From assembly GCA_037074615.1 (NCBI GenBank), contig CM073549.1, positions 439,001 through 503,000 on the forward strand: DNA of 64,000 nt, in the 5' to 3' direction. The position numbers were made by a program, and so were the translations under genes. Shown here one piece after another: positions 45,266 to 54,644 of this stretch; position 1 is the first letter of the stretch, and every line of letters starts with the position of its first letter. This DNA comes from Leucaena leucocephala (lineage: Eukaryota; Streptophyta; Magnoliopsida; Fabales; Fabaceae). The notes under the pieces are model-generated. The model did no database searches. It was not told the origin of the DNA and was given only the letters and a program-made list of their open reading frames with translations.

Positions 45266-45816
45266 GTTGGTGCCTGTTTGGCACAACATTTCAAAATGGA
45301 TTATGGGGCAAAACCTCATTTTAAATTTTTTTTACACAAACAGCAATTTTTGTTGAGAATTAATTTTGGACAAAACCTCGATTTTGAATAAGCTACTGAA
45401 AATAGCTTTTTCTTTAAAATCTAAATTTTGGATTATCCAATTACTATTATACCCTTATTTTTTATTACACCATCTCTCCTCTCTCATCTCTACTCTCTTT
45501 TCTCTATTATCTCTCCTCTCTCTTCTCTTATCTCTCTTTTTCTTTTTCCTCTCTCCTCTCTCTTCTCTCTTTTTCTCTCTCCTCTCTCCTCTTTTATCTC
45601 TCCTCTTATCTTTCCTCTTTCTTCTCTATCATCTTTCATCTCTCTTACTTTTAATCATATCATACCCTTTTTAGTAATTTACCAATATAAAAAGTAATTC
45701 TACTATTAATAATCTAAACATCTTTATTCCCAAAATCTATTCTTCCCAAAATCTATTATCCAGAATCTATTCTTCCCAAAATCTATTCTCCAAAAGCTAA
45801 TCCAAACACACCCTTG
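45266..45816 (-). repeat. MITE-like repeat family 1, copy E (reverse)
   Basis: Plus strand begins GGTGCCTGTTTGGCACAAC and ends CCAAACACACCCTTGG. The core has GGATTATCCAATTACTATTA, TACACCATC, a long CT-rich tract (about 45470-45650) and AGTAATTTACCAATATAAAA, paralleling copies B and D. Three near-identical 15-base words (CCAAAATCTATTCTTC type) sit near the right end. Confidence 0.62.
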
Positions 45817-46152
45817 GTTAGATATTCCTTTTTGACTTGATTATGATGGCGTAATAATATGAGAGTTAATATATTTGTTGCATATGATATTCTCTCTAAT
45901 TTTGTTTGCATTTTCTCTCCCTACATGCATGGGGCATTTACTCATGCAAGTTTTTTTTTTTGCCTTAAATGAGAAGGAAATGGTATAAGACTAAGTAAAG
46001 AAAGCTAAACCAGTTAACATAGAGATATACTCTTTACAAATTGCTTGATTTGATCAATTACTATTTTGAAGCTGAAAAAAGATTAAAATTTAACAGTTCC
46101 GTCTGTATAGGAAAAAAATGTAGACATCAAGTCAACCACAGCAAAGTGGACA
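45817..46152. other. Gap where the 3' half of the reductase gene would be
   Basis: AT-rich, with no trace of the missing aldo-keto reductase exons. Confidence 0.55.
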
Positions 46153-47104
46153 CACCAGTATGCCTTGTGGCTACAGGGAAGTGAACAAGATATAAATCCA
46201 GGTAATCTAACTTAAGCTTCTTCAAACTGTCTTTACAGGCCTCAACAACGTGCCCATGGTCAGAATTCCAAAGTTGCAAGTTCACAATGCCAAGGAAAGC
46301 TCCGATTATTCTCTGAGCAACATCTTCAATAGCATCAAACAGATAAGAAAGTCCAGGATTTGATAGAAAATGAACCTTGGTAGTGATGAAAAGATCCTCC
46401 CTCTTCACTAGCCCAGTTTTGAAAGCCTCTGCAAGAGCGTCTCCAACTTCTGCTTCATTCTTGTAATCAGCTGCAGTACATTCAAAATCTTGCAACCGAC
46501 AAATATGCAGCACATACGCCACCCAGAGAATAATCTTAGCAACAACATACACAATTCTATATGTTAAATTACACAGGTTTTGTGTTGTTTACATGTAGAT
46601 GTCAGTACACAGTCTTCCTTGCCTATTACATACTAGCGACCAAACAGAAAATCTGAATAAATCAAATAAATTAAGACACTGGAAGAAAAAAATGGGAAGG
46701 TGTGTACTTCAAACTATAGTATTAGCATGTTTTAAAACCGTTTAGTCCAATTGGTTAAGAAGCATGAAAAATCAAGAAAGACAAAGAGGTACTATCTCTG
46801 CATCTGAGGAAAAGAATAATGGGTAAAACAAGCGAATAACTGGATCATTTAAAAACTAAAAACAATATATAAAGATCCAAGTAAAGAAAAGAAGAAGAAA
46901 CAAATCGAAGAAACGAATACATCAGCGGAGTTGAAGAATCACAAAATCTAGGGGAGTTTTGAAGGATACCAGCACAATCAAAGTGGCGATAATCGAGCTT
47001 GATAGAGAGTTGATTATAACATCCCTGACTTCTTGACTTTGCATGCGCCACTCACCGAGACCGATGATCGGCATCTTGAAGCCATTGTTGAGTGTTATTG
47101 CCAT
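46153..47104 (-). pseudogene. Truncated NADP-linked aldo-keto reductase (mannose-6-phosphate/aldose reductase-like)
   Basis: Three minus-strand exon equivalents: 46970-47104 (MAITLNNGFKMPIIGLGEWR), 46376-46470 (ADYKNEAEVGDALAEAF, catalytic-site Tyr region) and 46153-46273 (WNSDHGHVVEACKDSLKK, LDYLDLYLVHFP). They cover only the first 125 or so of about 310 residues of the family. Three lesions: a 2-bp expansion in exon 1 near 47003-47009 (TCT became TCTCT) shifts the frame before KLDYRHFDCA; the acceptor before exon 3 reads TTGCAA where AG is needed (46275-46274); and everything after VATRHTGV is missing. The damaged intron 2 happens to be open in frame. Intact relatives in Arabidopsis are At2g21250/At2g21260. 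Confidence 0.9.
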
Positions 47105-47892
47105 TTTCACTCTCCCACACTCTCCTCCCGTCCACTCCCGCAGCCAGTTACAGTTGCAGATTTTATCCGTGATCTTCCTTATTTGGAGGTGGGTAAACAC
47201 GTAACATTTTCTAGAGAAGCTAAAGAACCAATGCGCTAAAGAAGACCCGTAAATTTCATTTTTAATCGTTTTAATATTTCATTTTATAATATTAATTTGA
47301 TAAATTTAGATTTTTTTTCCAATTTATTTTTGAGCTGTTCGATGAATGAGAAGGCCCAAAGTCCTAAAGGTGTGGCCTAATTTGAAACATATTATTGGGC
47401 TCTATGAAATTTAGCCAATATGTTTTGATCACTCGACCCGGACTGAATTGGGATCCGAGCGTCTAATTATGAAACTAATGACTCGTGGGTTTGTATAAAA
47501 AAAAAAAACCTCGTGGGTTCAACTGTTTATATCTTTAAAGAATACTATTTTATTATGATTCTAACCATGATATTTGAGAAATATCCTAATTTTTTAGTAT
47601 TTAAATTTATACTTGAAGATAATAGATGAGAATAATAGATGATTTGTCACTTGATATTAATATCATCTTTAAAAAATAAAAATTTCGCTCAACCTTTAAA
47701 TTTTGGATAAAAAAAATATATGCTTTCTCTTATTAAAAAAAATGAATATATGCTTTCCACGTCCCTCTTTCCTCGCCAGGAAACATAATTGTACAGAGAG
47801 AGAGCCCAAGAAGGATCGAAACTTGGAAGATCTCTGAGAAGAAACAATACTTTCCAGATCTATTCGACGTCGTTGTAGGTCCGTAGCCGATA
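47105..47892. other. Shared upstream region of reductase pseudogene and VHA-c
   Basis: About 790 bp between two divergent starts. It includes the VHA-c promoter and a GA-rich leader near 47796-47806. Nothing else recognised. Confidence 0.5.
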
Positions 47893-49412
47893 ATGAGTTC
47901 GTTCAGCGGCGATGAGACGGCACCGTTTTTTGGTTTCCTTGGAGCCGCAGCTGCGCTCGTTTTCTCCTGTAATTTCATCTTCGTATTCCCTATCTATTGT
48001 TTCCTTCAATCGCTTATTGTTTTTGAAGTAGATCTACATGTTTCTTTTCACGATCTATTTTGTTTCCTCTTGATTCGGTGATCGAAAATGTATTTTATCT
48101 TTGGTCATGTAAAAATATTTGGAACTGTTCCGCTGAGCTTCGGGTTGATTTCGGTTTGTATTTCTCTGGGGAAATTGTTGGGAAAAGGATGGACTTGCTT
48201 TATGGTTTTGTATGTTTGTCATTAGGTAGTAATTGTGATAAATTCAGCTATACTTTGATCTATTTTGAAACCGTCATCGTAGGATTCGAGAAACTGCTGC
48301 GAATAGTAAATCAGTTTCTACTAAAAATCTGAAAATCCATTTGTACGTAAATCATAATGATTCCAATCAATATGAAGATCGAATTAATAATTTTCAGTTT
48401 GAGGACCCTTGCTTTGCAAGCGGGTAGAAATCCAATTCCTATCTTTATTCTAGTAAACTCTGGAGACCGGATATGGCTACAGAAATATCTTCCCTTAATT
48501 TTGGAAGTAGATTATAGAGGTGGTGTTGTTTTTTTTGGTTAAAAAAATGCTCGAGATTCTCTATTCCTTTTAAGAGAGATCGGAACCGGACTTTCATTTA
48601 TTTTATTGTATTACAGGTATGGGAGCTGCCTATGGCACAGCAAAGAGTGGGGTGGGTGTGGCTTCGATGGGTGTGATGAGACCCGAGTTGGTGATGAAGT
48701 CCATTGTTCCTGTTGTTATGGCTGGAGTTTTGGGTATTTATGGCCTTATTATTGCTGTTATAATTAGTACTGGCATAAATCCTAAGGCCAAATCTTATTA
48801 CCTCTTTGATGGGTATGCACATCTCTCATCTGGTCTTGCCTGTGGGCTTGCTGGCCTTTCTGCTGGAATGGCTATCGGCATTGTTGGCGATGCTGGTGTA
48901 AGGTATTATGATCCTTGTACCTTAGCTTATGATATATTAGTCTTTTCTTGATTTGGTTTCTTGAGAATCTAGCTTACTACTTTTCCTTGAGTTGCTTTGA
49001 TTTTAAGTTTTTTTGGCTTTAACCCCATAGTATTAGTAATATTAAATACTTGACTTGTGTAAGAAAGGCATTGTTATTGTAGTTGTACATTCTGCTATTT
49101 GAGTAGATCGATGAGCACATTTCAGATGTCAAATGTCGTATGATCCCTGATGGAAAATAAATTTGTCTTTGCTAGCATGTTCTTGTGATGTGATGAATAT
49201 GATGCATCATGCATGTCTCTCTTGCCATTGATTATGCAAACATGGAGATCCACGTTGAGTAATTATTTTTCATCTACAGAGCTAATGCACAGCAGCCAAA
49301 ACTTTTTGTTGGAATGATTCTCATCCTGATCTTTGCTGAAGCTCTTGCCCTCTACGGCCTCATCGTTGGTATCATCCTGTCTTCTCGTGCTGGCCAGTCC
49401 AGAGCTGATTAG
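47893..49412 (+). CDS. VHA-c: V-type H+-ATPase 16-kDa proteolipid subunit c
   Basis: Exons 47893-47968, 48617-48902 and 49280-49412, GT-AG borders, give 164 residues, the usual length. The protein forms the rotating proteolipid ring of the Vo sector in vacuolar and endomembranes. Four transmembrane helices are evident: [58 protein letters not shown] and [20 protein letters not shown]. The proton-binding Glu is E141 in the fourth. The first junction splits the Cys26 codon (T then GT) and the second splits Arg121 (AG then A). Sequence conservation with plant VHA-c is very high. Neighbouring ADC and RBFA fit the At4g34710-34730 order, while UFD1 next door fits At4g38920-38930. Confidence 0.97.
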
Positions 49413-50846
49413 GAAAGGACCCGTGCCTCAAAATTATTCTTTCATTGCCTATATGTTTCTACCTTTTTATTGAACGAGGGGTAATTTTATAGATATTCTG
49501 AAGTTAGTGACGCACGGCACTTGCAGGCTTTAATAATGATTTATGTGGAAGTAGTTGGTCAAGCCAGGGGGTGTTGTTTCGTTTGTGTAAGGTAGGTTTT
49601 TCCTTGCCCAATAAAGCTTCTAAAGCTGTCTCCCTTTCATCCACAAATGTATTATGCCATATGATCTTAGAACTGATAGTTTTTGTGTTGTGGGAACTGG
49701 CCCCTGTAATGATTTTATTATCAATGAATCTTCAATGTGTTCATAGGCCTTTTGCCGTGTTATATTAGACTTTGAAATCAGCATTGATTTTTCCGGTTTG
49801 GATTGGAGGTGAACAAATTTGATTTTAGATAACTATGATTTTCATAAGTGAAATTGATTTCAATTGGTTTATTGTGATTTATGTTTGAAAACTTCTTAAT
49901 ATAGGTGATTTTGAGATAATTGATTCTGTTTGGATTTTATTTATCAAAATCACTTTTGACTGTAAAATTTTCTTTGATAAAGTTTTTTTTTTTCAAAAAA
50001 AAATTATAACTAATATTTAATATTTAATTTCAATAATCACATGAATATGAAAATAATTTTTTAGTGTGACTAAAAATAATATCTTTAAGTACAGCACGTA
50101 CCTTGGATAAAAGTTGTCATATCTTAAATAAAATATTTACCAAGATGAGTATTATTATAATTAAGAATTATTAGCAAAACTAGTAAAACAAGCAACCAAA
50201 CGGAATATTTAATTAAAATTACAAAGAAGGGATGACACCTAAATAATAGGAAGGCTGATAAAAAGCCAAAATCTTGATTAACTCATAATTTTATTGAATT
50301 ATCAAGCAATATACTCTTTAATTTTAATCATAAATATAAGTTATATTTTATATATTTATTATTTTTTTAAAAATTATTTTTATTAATATTCTCTTAATAA
50401 TAATCAAATAAAAGTAGAAGAAGTTAAAGAAAATGATTAGAGTATTCTTTTAAAAAAATATTATATAAATTAATTTAAATAATTTTATTAAATATGTTTT
50501 ATATTATAATATTTTAGACCCTATAATCTATGTTGGAAGTTAGGCGGGATTATTAGGGCCTCGTACGCTTTTGCAAACAGGCAAGGGAGAGGGTATTTAT
50601 CAGGAAATTCAAAGTAATGGTAAACACAAACACTAAATTAGGAGAAGCGAAGAAGTAGATGTGGGAATGTCGGCTTACCCTAGCCAATGGGCTGACCCAC
50701 CATGTGAGGGGGGAAATGAGTCGAGTTGGGCTAACTCATTTTTTGGTGGTTTGTCGCAGTTTCTTGATGGCATAGAGACAGTTTACTAATTGTGCACATT
50801 TAGGAATTTATATGCAAAAAAAGACTTAAAGCTACAGTTTATACTA
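49413..50846. other. VHA-c 3' UTR, then AT-rich intergenic
   Basis: The first 300 bases are the expected 3' UTR. The rest is AT-rich without a recognisable gene, although part of 50.5-50.8 kb may belong to the retroelement relic that follows. Confidence 0.5.
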
Positions 50847-50936
50847 AGAAAGGTCAATTGAGTTGCTGATGAACTTGCAAAAGATGATCTTTTGAGATTT
50901 ACTATTCATGATACATGTCCTTCACAGTTGAGATAA
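50847..50936 (+). pseudogene. RNase H-like C-terminal fragment
   Basis: The frame reads RKVN, an in-frame TGA at 50859-50861, then VADELAKDDLLRFTIHDTC and PSQLR before a TAA at 50934-50936. The pattern RxxN-x-VADxLAK is the end of the RNase H-like domain of plant non-LTR elements. It is a third such relic in this window, from a different subfamily from that at 19.5 kb. Confidence 0.65.
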
Positions 50937-51903
50937 TTAGTAGCTTCTGAGCAATTATGATTAAATTTTTTATTAGTTTAATTTCTTAACTTTTAGGCAT
51001 TAGGGCTCTCTAGTATCAAACAAAAAGAAAGTCCTTCATATTTCAATTTTTATATTTTTGGGGAGGTTATTGGTTGAATTGTTCTTCTATGAGGGCATAT
51101 ACGGTATTATTGGAGATGCAATTAATTAGATGGAAATTAGCAAGGTGTTTTAGTACTGCTTGCTAGGGCAGGCTACCTATCTACGTAAAGTCGACAATGC
51201 TTCGCTAGAATGGGAAGAATTCTCTTACCATAGGACGGTAGCCTAGCCATTATTGCTAGAAGAATGGATTAGTATAATATTTATTAATTATATTTAGAAT
51301 ATTATAATATTTAGTATAATATTCTTTTACATTAATAATAGGAAGAATTCAAATTTTATAGTATTGTCATGAATAATTTGTGATTTGTAGTATTTTCTTC
51401 TGCACTAAATATACTTCTTTTACCTAAATAAAATGATTAGTATAATATTTATTAATTATCTATACTCCCTCTAGTTATTAATTAAGATATTATTAATTAA
51501 TTTAAGTAGATCGATTAAATTAAATTAATTAATTATAATAAATATAATATATTTTTTTAAAATATTTATATATAATATTATATTATATACTACTAATATA
51601 TAGTTTGTCAGCCATATTCCTCTATTTGTAATAAAAGAAAAATTAGAATATTATCTATTATCTTGTTTTTTAATTAAATTAAATAAGGATATGTTTGTAA
51701 AAGGGTTATAATTTTTAAAAATATTAAAGTTGTTAGCTATCTTTCTTAATTTCGGTTAAAAATTCTATATTTAGAATTAGAATATTTTCTAGAACATTGG
51801 CCCAAAAAGAAAGATGAGTCTAAGGCTAGATTTTTAGAAAGCTTCGTCTGAGGCTAGGTTTTTAGCTTAGGCGGACAGTTTTAAAAGGTTGTTAACCTTA
51901 ATA

Positions 51904-51906
<3 letters not shown>
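50937..51906. other. AT-rich intergenic, nothing recognised
   Basis: Very AT-rich. GGCTACC near 51171 and GGTAGCC near 51236 form a loose inverted pair of unclear meaning. Confidence 0.45.

Positions 51907-51949
<43 letters not shown>
51907..51949. repeat. (AT)n microsatellite
   Basis: About 21 AT dinucleotides without interruption. Confidence 0.95.
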
Positions 51950-51951
<2 letters not shown>

Positions 51952-52311
51952 CGAGTTTTGAGGTTCTACAAAACTTTTAAATTAAATATCTTGTGAAATA
52001 TAAATATTTATTTGTGATCTCTCTCTTTTTTCTTAAAAGAGGTTTTCATAATTTAACTCTTTAAATTTTATTTTAATTTTATTCCTTTTATTTAAATCTA
52101 ATTTTATTCCTTGTATTACTACTTAAATTTATTTTTTATATTAGAGTTTGTCCTTTTTTATCTTAAATAGCTAGTATATAATTAAACATATTATAGTTTT
52201 ATTATTTCAAAATTGATCCATGTTCGAATGATGATTAAATATTACCGTTCAATCAAAGTAGGCCATCTTTAATACTTACCTGTCAGAATCCTTCCACGTT
52301 AGATGGGCATA

Positions 52312-52337
52312 ATATATATATATATATATATATATAT
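52312..52337. repeat. (AT)n microsatellite
   Basis: About 13 AT dinucleotides directly before the left end of the family 2 element at 52345. Confidence 0.9.
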
Positions 52338-52344
52338 GATATCA

Positions 52345-53155
52345 ATACGTTTGATAAGATGAAAGAAATTTCTATAGGAGTAAAAATAAAAATAGAAATA
52401 AAAGTAGCAATAAAAATATGTTATAAAAGTTTATTTAGTAGGTTAAAAATGAGTATAAATTTTTATATATATTTTTTTAAAAAAATGGATGAAAGTAAAA
52501 TAAAAAAACTTTATTATCCTCATTTTTGTTGTCCCTCTTCTTTTTCTTCTATTTTGTCTCTCTCTTTCTCTCTATTCGTTGAAACTATCCACAAAGCTGA
52601 CGCTACAGGAGAAATAGTCGTTCGCACCATAGTAGATGTTAAACTGAGTTCAAAGATGCCGGATCTGCGTTGCTAGCAGCGTTGCACTCAAGGCGACCAC
52701 TACAGTTGTTAATGGCACAGAAGAATTAGTTACTGCCATAGTCAGGTACGGGGATAGAGGTGTGAGTGAGGGAAATGAGAGCGAATCCACCGCAAGCGAG
52801 GGCGAGGTGACCTGTGTTTGTCAGGTATGAGGATGACGTTAGCGAGATAGTGGCGAGAATGAAGAAGAAAGCCATGGCTAGTGAGGTGTAGCATATCGAG
52901 GAAGAAGAGGCTATTTTGTTCTGATTTGAGAAAGGGTAAAATTGTATAGGAATTTTATAAGTTTGGGTAAAATAGTTCAAAATATTTTACTTTATAGAAC
53001 CCATCTCAATTCTCAACTTTTTGGATAGAACTGAAATAAGGCAAAATATTAAAAGTAGAAGTAGAATTGGGTTTTATGATATTAAATAAGAAAAATACTT
53101 AATTCTACTTCTCTATCCACTTCTCAACTCTCAGTTTTATCCTCGTAAACATGTC
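52345..53155 (+). repeat. MITE-like repeat family 2, copy 2, with internal foreign insert
   Basis: The outer parts match copies at 14.4 and 53.4 kb: left GTTTGATAAGATGAAAGAAA and right TTCTCAACTTTTTGGATAGA, AAAAGTAGAAGTAGAATTGG, ending CGTAAACATGTC. Between about 52505 and 52925 is a GC-richer segment that the other copies lack. On the minus strand that segment is partly open (CYTSLAMAFFFILATISLTS, then a Ser/Thr-rich run; another frame reads MAVTNSSVPLTTVVVALSAT), suggesting a captured piece of a gene. Confidence 0.55.
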
Positions 53156-53185
53156 ATATATGTGTATAATATAAATGAATTCTTC

Positions 53186-53227
53186 TAAGTTAGATGTGTA
53201 TAATATATATTATACACATCTAACTTA
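53186..53227. repeat. 42-bp perfect palindrome
   Basis: The 21-bp arm TAAGTTAGATGTGTATAATA plus T is followed with no spacer by its exact reverse complement. Similarity extends imperfectly outward (GAATTCTTC against GGAATCCTTT reverse-complemented). The structure can extrude as a cruciform or transcribe into a hairpin. Confidence 0.95.
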
Positions 53228-53297
53228 AAAGGATTCCTTTCACGTATTTATGGCAAACTAGAAAACATGTGATTATAATGTTATCGAAGGTTTACAC

Positions 53298-53300
<3 letters not shown>

Positions 53301-53352
<52 letters not shown>
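53301..53352. repeat. (AT)n microsatellite
   Basis: About 26 AT dinucleotides, between the palindrome and the third family 2 element. Confidence 0.95.
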
Positions 53353-53356
<4 letters not shown>

Positions 53357-53440
53357 CACATCTTCACCTTCCATTTCTTTTTATTAATCACTTTCTGATG
53401 AAAAAAAATTGTTCATAGGTAGTTATCTGTCACTCTAGTT

Positions 53441-53817
53441 GTATGTTTGATAAGATGGAAGAATTTTTTATGGAAGTTGAAATGAAAATAGAAGTAGAAG
53501 TAGAAATAAAATTAGGTTGAAAATGTGTATAAAAATTTGTTTGATAAGATAGAAATGAATATATAATTGATATATATATTTTTTATAATTTGGGGTAAAA
53601 TGATCCAAAATATTTTTTTATAACTTGAGAAGGGTTAAAGTTATCTATAAATTTTATAATTTGGAGTAAAATATTTCACTTCTACTTCTATCACATAATT
53701 TTTTAATTTTTTATGGAACTAAAATAATCTAAAATATTAAAAATAAAAATAGAAATAATTTCTATTATAGAAATGACGAAGGGGAAAGATTCTACTCCCT
53801 TGTACCAAACATGACCC
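53441..53817 (+). repeat. MITE-like repeat family 2, copy 3
   Basis: Begins GTATGTTTGATAAGATGGAA and ends CTTGTACCAAACATGACCC; the ends are imperfect inverted repeats. The core shares GAAGTAGAAGTAGAAATAAA, TTTTTATAACTTGAGAAGGG, TTAAAGTTATCTATAAATTT and TTTCACTTCTACTTCTATC with the 14.4-kb copy. Length 377 bp, non-coding. It ends 12 bp before the ADC fragment. Confidence 0.72.
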
Positions 53818-53828
53818 AAGAGTAAATT

Positions 53829-54100
53829 GTTCGAGTGATGCTGACCGATGATGGCTTGCATGGCTTCACGGCGATGCATGCAATGCTGGGACGGTCGTGT
53901 AGCGACCTTCTCCGGCTGATGCAGCACCGGCCCCAATTCATGCTGCAGACCTTAAACCACCGTTTACAAGAGTTTTGTCAGGGAAGAAATGACGATGAAG
54001 AGATGAAAGTATGGTTTCTGGTTCAACAACGTTCCTTATTTGGTGTCGTCCTCATCATCCACGTGCTATGATACGCCGCCTTAAAGAATACTGGCTCTTA
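53829..54100 (+). pseudogene. Duplicated 3' fragment of arginine decarboxylase
   Basis: The sequence parallels the last part of the intact ADC gene at 56470-56760: GTTCGAGTG, GGCTTCACG, CTGATGCAGCACCGGCCCCA, ATGCTGCAGACCTTAAA and AAAGTATGGTTTCTG all have clear counterparts. The frame reads GFTAMHAMLGRSCSDLLRLM where ADC has GFTVAGAMAGLSCGDLLRVM. About 33 bp are missing after GTTTCTG, and similarity runs past the stop into the 3' UTR (GCCTTAAAGAATACTGGCTC). No upstream exon or catalytic region is present, so it is non-functional. Confidence 0.9.
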
Positions 54101-54447
54101 ATTACTGTTGCAATATATAGTAATGATTTGGATTGGATGAAGTTTATCATCGATTTGCCAGTGGGGGCGATTGTTTTTTCTTTGAATAAAATTGTATTCC
54201 TTCATCATTGTCATGAGCGCTCGTAGCGAGCCAATAATAAAGCCATGCCACCGCTCATTGGTGTCTTCAATTTGCTTGACGACAAGTCAATCTACATTGA
54301 GAGATTAAAATTAAGTTCCAAGTGTTTTTATTGGTTTAACGCCAAAAAAATAATAAAAAAACATTTATTTTCTTTTTTTGGCCAATATCTAAATTAAAAG
54401 CTTATCACATTCATCTATGATCATGGAATGTGCTCCGCTAAGTCCCC
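54101..54447. other. ADC upstream region
   Basis: Spacer between the ADC fragment and the ADC TATA box. No further feature recognised. Confidence 0.5.
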
Positions 54448-54454
54448 TATATAC
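54448..54454 (+). promoter_or_regulatory. TATA box of ADC
   Basis: CCCTATATACTC about 195 bp before the chosen ATG at 54645. It lies within an open frame that extends upstream of the gene, which shows that the longer frame is not the protein. No other ATG occurs between it and 54645, so no upstream ORF is visible in the leader. Confidence 0.65.
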
Positions 54455-54644
54455 TCTCCCCCTCTCGCTCGCTCTCTTCATTTGCTTTCACATTCATTCT
54501 GAAAATCTACAATATTCGCTATCACGTACGTTTTCTGCATTAATTAATTCCGATTTCTCTGCAGATCTTTCAAAGTTTTTGGTCTGTTTCGCCCTCCTCC
54601 TCTTTCTCTCCGTTCTTGTTATATTGAATATCGCTGCCAAAGAG

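Noticed and set aside
45366..45697. Leu/Ser-rich open frames of 89-102 codons
   Set aside because: They are translations of the CT-rich core of a MITE-like repeat and have no coding character.
54417..54644. N-terminal extension of the ADC frame by 76 codons
   Set aside because: It crosses the TATA box at 54448 and has hydrophobic stretches unlike plant ADC, whose start pattern matches the ATG at 54645.
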